Made by a program: the position numbers and the translations under genes. This document shows positions 8,901 to 18,892 of a stretch of 64,000 bases of DNA, piece by piece. Origin of the DNA: Haematobia irritans (taxonomy: Eukaryota > Arthropoda > Insecta > Diptera > Muscidae); NCBI RefSeq assembly GCF_050003625.1, contig NC_134398.1:107168026-107232025 (forward strand), read 5' to 3'. Numbering within the stretch: the stretch's first letter is position 1; the number at the start of each line of letters is the position of its first letter. Below the pieces are notes generated by a model. The model was not told the DNA's origin. It ran no database searches and saw only the letters and a list, made by a program, of their open reading frames with translations.

Positions 8901-9729
8901 ATGCATGCTGTCGTTTCGAGAACAAACTTGAATCGATGCTAGTTCAAAGATAAATATCTATCATCTTCTCCAGAGTCATAAGTAGGAATGAGGATAAGCT
9001 GATTGGTCGGAAATCCTTCGCCCTCGAGTGAGAGGCTTTTCCAGCTTTAGGCATGAAAACGACTTTTGTTTCCCTTCACTTTCCTGGGATATATGATAAG
9101 TTGATACATCCTTTATATATCGCCGACAACCAGGGGATAATTTTGTCAGTCACTGCTTGTAACTCCGCCGGAGTAATTCCATCAGGTCCGGGGGATTTGA
9201 ATGGTCCAAAGCTATTTGAAGCCCATCTTATTCTAGATTCCGATACAATTTCCTCGATAGGAAACGACCGCTGAGCCACTGTGGCACCGCCAGAACCTGG
9301 TTCAACCGTCTGATTTCCAGGAAAATGTGTGTCCAATAGTACCTCCAGCGTCTCCTCACTGGACGTTGTCCAATTGCCCTCCGATGTTTTAATGAAACCT
9401 GGAGCGGAGTTGGTGGATGTAGAACCTTCCGCAGTCTGGAACCCTCAGACGTATTCTCAATACTGCTGCAGTAATCATTCCAAGAGTTATGCTGAGCATG
9501 TCTCAGTTCTCGCTTGTATCCTCTCAGATTCTTCTTGTAAGCGTCCCAATCCTCACGGGCTCTAGTGGACTTTGCCTTGTTATAGAGCTTCCTGCAGGAT
9601 TTCCTCATATTACTTAATTCCGTATTCATATTTGTCTCTGGAATTTCCGGTATCATCATATTGAACGATTTCTAGATTGGCAACGACCGTGTCTGCATTG
9701 CACATTGAAGGAAGCAGAAACAAGTTAAG
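8901..9729 (-). mobile_element. LOA LINE copy A, segment 2 (ORF2 middle)
   Basis: The minus strand continues copy A from the break at 3876. It matches copy B from about 6775 back to about 5390. There are deletions relative to copy B: one of about 110 bp (near 9625, linker between EN and RT), one of about 450 bp removing the EN C-terminal half (junction near 9672), and several frameshifts. The right edge carries GTTAAG (9724-9729), the target duplication of the errantivirus. The copy resumes at 23845. Confidence 0.9.
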
Positions 9730-10372
9730 AGATATGATGTTATTATTTTTTTTTTTAAGAAGAATAAAACATTATTTTATTTTATGAATACTCTTTATTG
9801 AATTGCGGTAATGCGCAATTATGACCAAAATGAATACTGATTATATCTGCAAAATATGAGTCTTATTTATATGGATAAATCAAGAATGAAAAAGAGAACA
9901 TTAACATTTGGCCAGACTGATTACCGGGAATTTATTTGTCGAAATACTTGTGTTAGGAAATTATGGTCAACAGCAATCGAATCGAATTATTTTATTTTAT
10001 GAATACTCTTTATTGAATTGCGGTAATGCGCAATTATGACCAAAATGAATACTGATTATATCTCCAAAATATGAGTCGTATTTATATGGATAAATCAAGA
10101 ATGAAAAAGAGAACATTAACATTTGGCCAGACTGATTACCGGGAATTTATTAGTCGAAATACTTGTGTTAGCAAATTATGGTCAACAGCAATCGAAGTGA
10201 TGCCGTTCCAATGAATTAAATTTGGGTTGTGGAAAGAAAAGTGTTGCATTTGCAATAAAGTAGAATATTGGACAAATGAAAGTAAGTCGTTTGATGTAAT
10301 TCCATAGAATTATAGGATTGGCTTTGATTGCAGTGGAAGCACATGTCAATATGCAAGAGTACATACATACAT
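9730..10372 (-). repeat. Errantivirus 3' LTR, distal part, with internal duplication
   Basis: This matches the 5' LTR at 23306-23735. It contains a tandem duplication of about 215 bp (9771-9985 and 9986-10200, both starting ATTATTTTATTTTATGAATA) that the 5' LTR lacks. The remaining LTR part is at 13003-13109, beyond the 2.63-kb insertion. Confidence 0.88.
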
Positions 10373-12167
10373 ACACGGACGAAAAAGACTGTTTTTCATA
10401 TGTTTGGGTATAAACATTATATGTTTGGAACTCAAATTTTTAAACACAATATTTTTGAGTGCAAACATATAATGTTCATAAACTAGCATAATATGTTTGG
10501 GACATATATGTTAATATGTTAGAACATATTATGTTTGGGACATAAAATGTTTGTAAATATAATATGCTTGGATGCAAACATATATTAATTTAGAAATAGC
10601 CCATAAACATATATGTGTTTACAAAGAGAGACAAAGTGTATGCTGGAAGTAAAATAATGAAAGTAACCAATTGGCACATTACAAATATATATACACAAAG
10701 AAAATTTCATTAAATATAGGAAAAATACTATGTGTGAATATAAGCAAGTATAAATTTACATATTATGAGTAAACATATATATATTGTGATATAAGACTTC
10801 GCCAAAAATTGTATATGCTTAAGTAAAATATTAAAATGAGTAATTGGAGAGAAAATTCATTCGGAACCAAGATAAAATATATTTGCAAAAAAGAGCATGA
10901 GTTTTGTTTATAATTTTCGCATTACGGGCACAATTTTTTTGTTTCGTCAATACAAATCAGAACGTAGAACGAGTAAGTCAAAATATTCAAACAAAGGTAA
11001 TTAAAGGGATCTTCATAAAAACTAACGAAAGGGCACTATACAGTGAACAAAAAGCACGTCCGGTTCCAAAGATTGTGTCTCCACTTTAACAATTTTGATA
11101 TTGATTCCGAACCAAAGAAGCGGAGAATACAAGTAAGGATGCTTTTAAGACACAATTCTCTTTTAAATGGGGTTTTGTGTACTTGACTCTACGAAGCACA
11201 TTTCAATTTTTCGCTTTTTCAGCTTTTTTTCCTATGCTATAAAATGTCCGTTAAAAACAAGACTTCCAGTAGAAATTATGCTATGTTTCAAGTAAAAAAT
11301 GTCTTTAAAATAAAGTATTGAAAAACATATCCTATTTTTGAATGATTTTTGCTTCGTGCAACAAAAATGCAACAAATTTAAAGACAGTTTCATTAATTTT
11401 AAAGAATTTTTCTGAATTATTAAAGTCAAGTTGACCTTAGTCCAAAATTTGTTCTTTCATATTATGATACCCATTTTTAAGCCAAATCACTTAATTATAA
11501 CAACACGACTTCATAGAAAGTATCGACCTTTGAAGATCTATAAAAACAAAGATTAGTTCCTCTTTATTAATGAGTAGTCCAAGAGGAGTTGACGGATTTT
11601 TTCGAAAATAAAAGCGGGCATTGAGTTCGAGTTTTGCCGCTAAAATTAAAGTACAAAATTATTCGTTAATAAAAATTCATATTTATTTGTATTTCTAAAT
11701 TAATGGTGTTACATGCTAGCAAACAATTGTTCACACCAAAATAAATTTATGTGCTGTTTTAAAATTACTGTTTAGAATTTAAATATAATGTGCTTTTGAA
11801 TGGTTATCGTTAACCTTAGGATTCGATGGAAAAATATTTATATATACTCGACTTCACGTTCTTCTTTTGTAATAGTTTTTGAATTTCTTCGAAAATTTTA
11901 AACTTGTATACAAAAACCTTTATTTGTTACACAATTTTTATTGTTGCAATAAAAAAATAATATTTGATTTGAACTCAGTCCATTTCGTTTATATCAAGCA
12001 CTTTTCTTTTCTGACTTTATGTCTTTTATAAAACACACTTTACAATTTCGTAGTAAAAATTTAATATAATAGTATGTAATGCTGAACACCTTTTCGGGAA
12101 CTTCCGAACGTATCTGGAATATATGTTAAAAAATATATTTAAAAAAAAATAATAAAAAAATGGTGTT

Positions 12168-12238
12168 GGTCGAAGCAGGGATCGAACCCAGGTCCCCTGT
12201 CACGCAAGGTGGACGACCAACCACTGCTCCACGCTGCC
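12168..12238 (-). other. tRNA-like sequence (SINE-head related)
   Basis: On the minus strand it reads GGCAGCGTGGAGCAGTGGTT then GGGTTCGATCCCTGCTTCGA. The A-box-like GTGGAGCAGTGG and B-box GGTTCGATCC are spaced as in a tRNA. The acceptor ends do not pair, so it is not a functional tRNA gene. Its 3' half closely matches the SINE head at 42760-42834. A T-run follows, as at pol III terminators. Confidence 0.6.
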
Positions 12239-12364
12239 AACAAATGTATGTTTAACAATGTTATGTTGTTGAACAATGTTATGTTTGCATCGGCTCGTGG
12301 GCGCCGCAAGCTATGCTATATAAATATAACTTATAACGATAATTATCTCTTGATGACCATAACA

Positions 12365-12435
12365 GCTACGTAGGCCAGTGGTTAGTGTGCTGGCTTACAA
12401 ACTGTGTGGTTCGCTGTTCGAATCCCCGTCCGGCA
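12365..12435 (+). other. tRNA-like sequence
   Basis: The plus strand reads TAGGCCAGTGGTTAGTGTGC, followed by B-box GTTCGAATCCC, in tRNA spacing. No good acceptor stem is visible, so it is tRNA-like rather than a tRNA gene. It lies about 130 bp from the minus-strand tRNA-like sequence and points away from it (divergent). Confidence 0.5.
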
Positions 12436-12748
12436 AAAGGTAAAATTAAAAAAAAATTATAAAATATAATAATTTCTTCTAAAATGTTTGTATTACAGAA
12501 AAAGGTGCTAAAAACTAAAAAACTCGTGGAAGTGAGAAAATTGTGAGGGAATATACAATTAGGCAGAAAAAAAATTTGAGCACAATCTTCTTTGGGAGAA
12601 AATTCTTCTAAGCATATAATATTTGTGGGTTCAAAATGTTTCCAAACATATTATATGTTCACATAAGAACATATAGTTTTTTGGAAGACAACATTATTGA
12701 ATTTGGATGGAAAAATACAAAATGTTTGGAACTTATTATATTGTTTAG

Positions 12749-12981
12749 ACCAATATGCTTTCAAACATATTATATATTGGAAGAAATCAAACATATAAAT
12801 GTTTGGGCAATACCCAAAAATTTATATGCTTGAAGCAAAATATTAAACATATTATATTGTTTAGACCAATATGCTTTCAAACATATTATATATTGGAAGA
12901 AATCAAACATATAAATGTTTGGTCAATACCCAAAAATGTATATGCTTGAAGCAAAATATGTTTGGGAGTATATGTTACAGA
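12749..12981 (+). repeat. Tandem repeat, about 116-bp unit, two copies
   Basis: Units beginning CCAATATGCTTTCAAACATA start near 12750 and 12866 and are nearly identical. They form part of the right subterminal array of the 10373-13002 element. Each contains several ATATGTTTGG/CCAAACATAT motifs. Confidence 0.85.
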
Positions 12982-13002
12982 AGCAATTTTTTTTGAGGGT
13001 GT

Positions 13003-13109
13003 ATAAGTAAGAATGTTTGTATGTTTATATTATGGATGTTGGGGTGGCATACATATATTCATATAGGTAATAATGTTTGTATGTTTATATTACGAATGTT
13101 GGGGTGGCT
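13003..13109 (-). repeat. Errantivirus 3' LTR, proximal part
   Basis: This matches 23737-23838 of the 5' LTR, including two TTTGTATGTTTATATTACG-type repeats. At its start (minus strand) AG is followed directly by CCACC. The 5' LTR has AG-TTACGG-CCACC, so the 3' LTR has lost 6 bp. The env end abuts it, with a G-rich polypurine-like tract (GGTGGGGCC) before the LTR. Confidence 0.85.
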
Positions 13110-14250
13110 TACGGCCCCACCGTTAGTTCGAAGTTCCGGCGAAGACAAAATATAAATTCTCTTGTTCATTCTTATGTAGATAAAAAAGATAATGGATATA
13201 AAGATTATAAAAGCGCTTATATTACTACTGATAGTGCACATATTATTTTTGTATAATTTTCTGTGTACAAGTGTTATAGTGTCATTAAGTTTTAGTTGAT
13301 TTAAATGTAGTTCTGGGAATGATTCATTATTCTCATTAATTTTTTGTATAAAATTTTCTAAAATAAACATTTCTTTGACATTAATTTTAAAGTTTTCGTA
13401 GGAAGAATGTTTTGTTTTCACATGTCAATTTTCGAATTTTATAAGGAATGTTTTCATCTTTCCAAAGATAACAGTAGTATCACAGTTAGTTTCAATTCTG
13501 CTATTATAATTTTTAAATATCAATAATCCAGGGTGTATTTCTTTTTCTTCTTCTATGCTTAAATCTTTCATTTTGCATATTGGTTCTTAATTTTGTAAAA
13601 TTTTCTGTAAGCAACAGTCTTTTGACTTTTGTAACTTTTTATATTCATAAAAATCTGTATTGTATATTTCATTATTGTGTATTAGAAAAGTATTATCATT
13701 GATAGCCAGTGATCTGTTGGACTTGTTCGGAATCGGTTCTATTAGAATTTCAGCAAATGTTTCGTTTAAGAATCTGGGAATTTGCAGAATCGATATAACT
13801 AGGTTCTGTCTGAATTGTATAGATACTTTAGTATGTAGATATGATTCTATTTTATCCATGAGTTTGTATTCTTCTATTGTCAGTACGTTGGATGGTATCA
13901 CTCCAAGTTTGGTGTTGAATATAATATGTCCTATCTCGTCTACATGATTGGTCAACAAGATTAAATCATTATTAATTTTAAATATGTTCTCTAAGAATGT
14001 AGTTTCATCTTCGAGATTATGAATTCTATTTCCTATGTCTTTTCTAAATTGGCTAATGTATGTTTCTATAATGCGTTGTTGGTTGTTTATGTGTGTTGTT
14101 ATATTAGTTACCTCATCTGATAGTATCGTATTTAGATAGGTAAGTTTGTCAATTTCTGACGATGTCTCGTTATTAAAGTTGTCTATTCGGGAGAAATGGT
14201 TCAGTATTTTTTCTTCTACAGCATCGATCTCTTTGTCGGCATCGTGCCTA
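13101..14250 (-). pseudogene. env: Errantivirus env remnant (fusion-type envelope)
   Basis: The minus strand gives a long, nearly open stretch of an insect retrovirus-type envelope ectodomain: helical, heptad-like segments around 14250-13960, then a frame at 13958-13587. A further frame to about 13100 has a hydrophobic segment (about 13225-13165) and ends in the ELRTNGGAV motif at the polypurine tract. In intact relatives this membrane glycoprotein mediates cell-to-cell transfer. Here the N-terminal half, including any signal peptide and cleavage site, is missing, because the integrase is joined directly to the ectodomain by a deletion near 14250. Frames also break near 13590. It is non-functional. 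Confidence 0.7.
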
Positions 14251-15423
14251 AGGATCCGTATGTGTTCATTTATTGTGTTGTGTAGCCTTTCAACGTCGGA
14301 ATTGGATGAATGATTGTTATTTGATGTGAAGTGAATTTCTATATTTCTTTCCTTTAGGTAAAGCTTTAAATCCTAACTCATTATCTGTAACAATTTTCTT
14401 TATACTTCCCATAATACCTAAGTATTGAGTGAGTGCTCTTCTAAATTCAATCCATGTTCGATTTTCAATTTTGATTGCTTGTGCAAATTTACTGAATTTA
14501 TCGATAAATGTTATGAACAAGGTTTTTCCTAAACTGTAAAATACGTCTATATGTATTATTTGTCCTGGTCCGTCTGGTGTTTCGGTGATTTGAAGTTTCG
14601 GCTTTATGGGGTTCCTGTCGTATTTTTCTCTACTACAGATGTCGCAATTATTTATGAATTGTGTTTTTCGTTTTCTGAGCTTGGGATGATAGATACTGCA
14701 TTTCAGTTGCTGGAAGTTTTCGTTTATGCCTCTGTGATTATTTCTTGTATGTTCCTTTTTTATGTGTTCCGCAAGTTCATTTTCATTAGTAATATCCGTG
14801 AGAACGTTAGTGCATTTAATAATTTTGAATGTTTGGCTTTGTCCAAAGTAGGTTGAAATTGTTCGGTCAAATGTTTCATGGGTATCTGCATCTTCAATAA
14901 AGACAGCGTTCAGATTTTTGGGATCAAAGTGGTTTTAACTATCGTCAGAATAGTTGATTCGTCGAATAGTCGTGCATGGATCGTCTTTCTATTGTTATTG
15001 AAAATTTTCTGGTTTCTTATTTTTAATGACCCTGACCCTATTTTCCGAAATATTATTTGGTTTCGGTACATATTTATAGGAACATTCTTTTCCATAATAC
15101 CATTAATCGTAAATAATTCAATGAAGCCGATTTCGGGTTTGATGCGTGAAAGTGCATCGGCATTTCCATTATTTGTGCCCTTTTTATACTTTATATTGAA
15201 ATCAAATTCTCCTAGTTTCAATCTCCACCAAACAAGTCGTGAGTTTGGTTCCTTTATTGAAAAAAGCCATTGCAGAGGTTGGTGGTCAGTAAGGATTGTA
15301 AACTTCCTTCCAAATAAGTATGGTCGAAAGTATTTCACTGCCCATACTATTGCGAGAAGTTCCTTTTCTATGGTGCTATAATTTAATTCGTGATCATTTA
15401 ATGTCCTGCTTGCGTAACATATT
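14251..15423 (-). pseudogene. pol: Errantivirus pol C-terminal part (RNase H, integrase)
   Basis: The minus strand reads PICYASRTLNDHELNYSTIE, then YFRPYLFGRKFTILTDHQPL (RNase H, 15420-15150) and NNGNADALSRI. After a frameshift near 14935 come the integrase HHCC domain (HTRNNHRGINE, CDICSREKYD; about 14800-14600) and the DDE core (IIHIDVF, IVTDNELGFKAL). A second frameshift near 14345 precedes the SNSDVERLHNTINEHIRIL helix with the catalytic E. All three DDE acids are recognisable, but the frames are broken and the C-terminus is fused to env. The upstream RT part is beyond the LTR element at 15428-21404. Confidence 0.85.
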
Positions 15424-15427
15424 GGAT

Positions 15428-15858
15428 TGAAATGTTTGTCTTTTTTAATTTAGTGTGTGTTGTGGAATTGATGAAGATGATAGTTTGATGTTTTTAAATT
15501 TAGTATGCCTGTCTAATAGTTTGCCGGCGCTTAATAACGCCACGGGCAGAAAAAGGGTTTTTGTTTTCCTTTGCAGGCACAACCAGGTGCCACAGCAAAA
15601 ATAATTATTTAAATAGAAAATGCCGGTTTAGGCTTTCAAAACTGAATAATTGACTTTATTGAAAATTATTCATCTTTTATACTTAAATAACGGTATTTAT
15701 AATTTCTAATTTTTTTTTCAACATTATCCTTAAAAATAAACAACAATCCTTAAACATAACATATGATATAAACTTATTACTAAACAGCTGATCAAAAATC
15801 CAATTATACTTAAACTACTAAACAGCTGATTCATACATATAATACCGTTTACACTACA
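15428..15858 (-). repeat. 3' LTR of the 15428-21404 gypsy element
   Basis: A 431-bp LTR, TG...CA, is nearly identical to 20991-21404. It carries two CTAAACAGCTGAT motifs where the 5' copy has one, which accounts for most of the length difference. Confidence 0.93.
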
Positions 15859-15965
15859 CCCTCACCCTATAAAAAAAATAATTTTTGAATGTTTATATGA
15901 AAAAATTATTTTTATAAATATTAAATTATTCAATTCAGTTAGAATAAATTTTTCTTATCATCATA

Positions 15966-16237
15966 ATGGAAAAGTTTCATATAATATATAATTTTGACTC
16001 CATTGGATATGCTACAACATACTTTGTTAACTCACATTGTATGGTTAAAATATATCTGTTATTATTAGAAACCCTTAATGGACCTACCGTATCTATTGAT
16101 ATAGTTTCAAAACTTGTTCCTGGTGTATCTGTCATCGTAATTGTTTCTTTTGTGTGTCTAGTCTGTTTGTTCAATTTACATTGTGGGCAACTTAAAACAT
16201 ATCTTTTGACCATTTTCGACATATTCTTCCATATATA
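15966..16237 (-). pseudogene. Truncated gypsy integrase
   Basis: The minus strand encodes the end of the HHCC zinc domain (YVLSCPQCKLNKQTRHTKET) and the start of the catalytic core (FETISIDTVGPLRVSNNNRY, first D of DDE). It then breaks off about 100 bp before the LTR. The second D and E are absent, so the element cannot integrate on its own. It is joined to the pol frame upstream by a frameshift near 16240. Confidence 0.85.
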
Positions 16238-18421
16238 TCATTGCTTTAATTTCAGTAATGTTTTGCGGACTCCTAAATGTCCTCCGTGTGGTGAAACGTG
16301 GTATTCCGCTATTATTTTCAATTGTGTATGCGCACAGTTTATTCTTCTTGGTTCTTCATATAATATAATTTTCAAATTTACTTTATTCTTTTGTATTAAT
16401 TTATTCATAATTGTTTTGAATTCTTCCATGGCCATGGATTTGAACAATTCATCATTTTTGCTCATTGCTAATTCTTTTATTCGTTGCTCCAAAGTCACCT
16501 TAGTGTTCGATGGATTATCGCTGACAGATACACTGCTATTATTTATCTCAAATACTGTTTTCTTTCTCTGCATATCCGGTATAAACTCGAGTTTTCTCAT
16601 ATTTCGTATGTCAGTGGGTGATGTGCATTCCCAAATTAAAAGTTGATCATGCTTCGAAATTGGTACTTCATCACTATGGGTGTCATCGTTATGTTTTTGT
16701 GCATGCAACTCTTTCTGCATGCTTCTAGTAATGGCTAGGACTTGAGCGTCTCGCTCGATTGAAGTGGGAATCATTGCTTTCAAAGTTTCGCTATTTATGT
16801 TTATTCTTGACAAAGCGTCAGCATTTGTATTCATCTTCCCTTTTTTGTACACTATTTCAAAATCATAGTCACATAAATCCATTCGAATACGTGTCATCTT
16901 AGAAGAAGGATTTTTATGTGAGAACAATGAAACAAGTGGTCTGTGGTCAGTCACAACTATGAATTTTCTGCCATAAAGGTAGGGTCTAAAAAAGTTGATT
17001 CCCCAATGAATGGCAAGGAGTTCCTTTTCTAATACTGGTTTATATAAATCATGTTTTGATAGAGTAGCGCTGGCGTACGAAATTGGTAAATCGTTGCCAA
17101 TTACTCCTTGAGACAGAACTGCTCCTAAAGCATAATTAGATGCGTCTGTCGTCAATATAAAAGTTTGTGAAAAATCCGGGTATTGCAGTACTGGAGGTTT
17201 AAGTAAACTTTTTTTTAAAGTTTCAAATGCATTTTGGCACTGTAAAGTCCATTCGAATTTCTGATTCTTTTTCAGAAGCATATTCAAGCATTTTGCTTTA
17301 TCGGCAAAGTTCGGTATAAAGCGCCTATAATAATTACAAAAGGCTACAAATCGTCTGACTTCATCAGCGTTATTTGGTACTGGATATCGTCTTATTACTT
17401 CATCTTTGGCTGGATCAGTCTTCACTCCTTTATCCGTTATGAGATGTCCCAAATAGACTACCTCCGGCTTCAAAAAACTGCATTTGTTTGCATTTAATTT
17501 AAGGTTGAATTTTCTCAATCTTCGAAATACATCTCGCAAATTTTCGTTGTGATGTTTGAGACTACATCCAAAAACGATGATGTCATCCACATAAAGAAAA
17601 GCGGATGCATCCAAACCACTTAAGGCAACTGTTAGCATTCTTTGGAAACTGTTTGATGAAATTTTCAAACCAAACGGTAAACGTTTGAATTGGTAATGGC
17701 CATCTCCAGTTGAGAAAGCTGTGAGTGGACGTGATTCGCTGTGAAGATTTATTTGGTGGAACGAGCTTGTCATATCAAGTGTTGAGAAATACTTAGCTCT
17801 TCCAAGTCTGTCTAAAACGTCTTCAATCCGGGTTAGTGGAAACTTCTCATTTACTATTCTGTCGTTGAGTTTCCTAAAATCAACAACCAAACGCCATTTC
17901 TTTTGCCCATCTGTGGATTTCTTTGGTACAACCAATAATGGTGAATTGTAAGGACTGACAGAATCTTCAATTATGTCGTCTTCCAAAAGTTGTGCAACTT
18001 GTTCGTTAATCTCTTCCATTTGTGTCTGTGGGAGTCTGTAGTTCTTTATGTAAACCGGAGTGGAATCAGAAGTTTCAATGCGTTGTGTATAAAAATTGTT
18101 TACACTAAGCTTCTCACCAGGTAAATGGAATATATCTTGAAATTCTCTAAAAACATGTATTATCGACTCTCTAGCTTCTGGATCACTTGTACCAACATCC
18201 AACGATTCCAATAAAGTGTCCAGTCTAGTGTTGTTATTTTCGTATTTGCTAGTAGTAGTGTGGCAGATATGATAATCACTTAGAGGATTAAACTCACAAT
18301 CAATATCATTTATAGTTACATTCTTATCAGTGGAGTTCAGTAGTTTATCATGAACAACCGTGTGCTGGTATAATGCAATTGGCAAGATAAACTCCTTCTG
18401 CCAATTCCTTGTTGAGTACAA
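16238..18421 (-). CDS. pol: Gypsy pol: reverse transcriptase and RNase H
   Basis: This intact 727-codon frame copies element RNA into DNA. RT motifs in order (residues about 140-330) are PYNSPLLVVPKKS, WRLVVDFRKLND, FSTLDMTSSFHQI, FKRLPFGLKISSNSFQRML and catalytic FLYVDDIIVFG. The connection has VYLGHLITDKG and RRFIPNFADKAK. RNase H has TTDASNYALGAVLSQG, EKELLAIHWGINFFRPYLYG, VVTDHRPL and TNADALSR. The C-terminus enters the integrase zinc region (HGGHLGVRKTLLKLK). The N-terminal 100 residues are the protease-RT linker. The ATG at 18421 is probably an artefact of a frameshift from the protease frame. Confidence 0.92.
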   Translation of the reverse strand: MYSTRNWQKEFILPIALYQHTVVHDKLLNSTDKNVTINDIDCEFNPLSDYHICHTTTSKYENNNTRLDTLLESLDVGTSDPEARESIIHVFREFQDIFHLPGEKLSVNNFYTQRIETSDSTPVYIKNYRLPQTQMEEINEQVAQLLEDDIIEDSVSPYNSPLLVVPKKSTDGQKKWRLVVDFRKLNDRIVNEKFPLTRIEDVLDRLGRAKYFSTLDMTSSFHQINLHSESRPLTAFSTGDGHYQFKRLPFGLKISSNSFQRMLTVALSGLDASAFLYVDDIIVFGCSLKHHNENLRDVFRRLRKFNLKLNANKCSFLKPEVVYLGHLITDKGVKTDPAKDEVIRRYPVPNNADEVRRFVAFCNYYRRFIPNFADKAKCLNMLLKKNQKFEWTLQCQNAFETLKKSLLKPPVLQYPDFSQTFILTTDASNYALGAVLSQGVIGNDLPISYASATLSKHDLYKPVLEKELLAIHWGINFFRPYLYGRKFIVVTDHRPLVSLFSHKNPSSKMTRIRMDLCDYDFEIVYKKGKMNTNADALSRININSETLKAMIPTSIERDAQVLAITRSMQKELHAQKHNDDTHSDEVPISKHDQLLIWECTSPTDIRNMRKLEFIPDMQRKKTVFEINNSSVSVSDNPSNTKVTLEQRIKELAMSKNDELFKSMAMEEFKTIMNKLIQKNKVNLKIILYEEPRRINCAHTQLKIIAEYHVSPHGGHLGVRKTLLKLKQ

Positions 18422-18875
18422 TACTCTCTTCTTTCACTCTAATGTTTAGTGGCAAAATGATTTCTGACCTCGATGGTATGGTTATACTGCGATGAGTCAC
18501 CGGTCTAGTACTCATGGGTAATACCACATCTGTATTATTTTCGTTAAACGTAATTGTGTATGTCTCAAAATCAATTCTGCATAAATATTCAGATAAAATA
18601 TCTCTTCCTATTATTCCATCAGTTGGTATAGGAAAATCGCCGTGAACCACATAGAAATTGTGCACAATGGCATCATCCTCCATTTCCAAACGTAAACTTG
18701 ATGTACCAATACATTGAATTGCCTTTCTGGTGATCCCAGTTAACCTTGCTGTGTCTCGTGTATTTATCCTCATAAAGTCTTGAACTTTACATACAGAAAT
18801 ATCTGCGCCAGTATCTATCATGAATGTTAACACTTTACTTGAGCATTTCAGTGTTACGAAAGCATTTGTTTTCAA
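18348..18875 (-). CDS. Gypsy retropepsin-type protease
   Basis: This 175-codon minus-strand frame has the aspartic protease signature FMIDTGADISVCKVQDF near residue 20, a flap-region stretch and the hydrophobic-G motif TDGIIGRDILSEYLC near residue 90. It would cleave the gag-pol polyprotein as a dimer. Its end (LAEGVYLANCIIPAHGC) overlaps the pol frame by 74 bp, consistent with an original single polyprotein broken by a frameshift near 18360. The catalytic DTG is intact. Confidence 0.88.
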   Translation of the reverse strand: MKTNAFVTLKCSSKVLTFMIDTGADISVCKVQDFMRINTRDTARLTGITRKAIQCIGTSSLRLEMEDDAIVHNFYVVHGDFPIPTDGIIGRDILSEYLCRIDFETYTITFNENNTDVVLPMSTRPVTHRSITIPSRSEIILPLNIRVKEESIVLNKELAEGVYLANCIIPAHGCS

Positions 18876-18892
18876 TTCGATGTTAAATATTT

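Larger units (their letters stand above)
10373..13002. mobile_element. Unclassified 2.63-kb element with subterminal repeats
   Basis: It is present in the 3' LTR and absent from the matching position of the 5' LTR (23729-23737), which gives an empty site. Ends are ACACGGACGAAAAAG on the left and the complement of ACACCCTCAAAAAAA on the right, an imperfect inverted repeat. Joining the flanks recreates the empty site with no clear target duplication, though the (CATA)n flank could hide one. Both ends carry many copies of ATATGTTTGG in either orientation (10396-10620 and 12630-12975). The interior is AT-rich with no convincing protein and holds two tRNA-like sequences. It is a non-autonomous DNA element of unknown superfamily. 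Confidence 0.75.

Noticed and set aside
10361..10376. (CATA)n as the target duplication of the 10373-13002 element
   Set aside because: The empty site shows the same number of units within error; microsatellite change makes the duplication undecidable.
12168..12435. Functional tRNA genes
   Set aside because: A and B boxes are present but acceptor stems do not pair; the sequences fit SINE-like relics better.
15421..15445. Native errantivirus codons reading KDKHFNPICYAS across the LTR start
   Set aside because: The segment TGAAATGTTTGTC is shared by both LTRs and GGAT duplicates match on both sides, so the left part is LTR and the reading is fortuitous.
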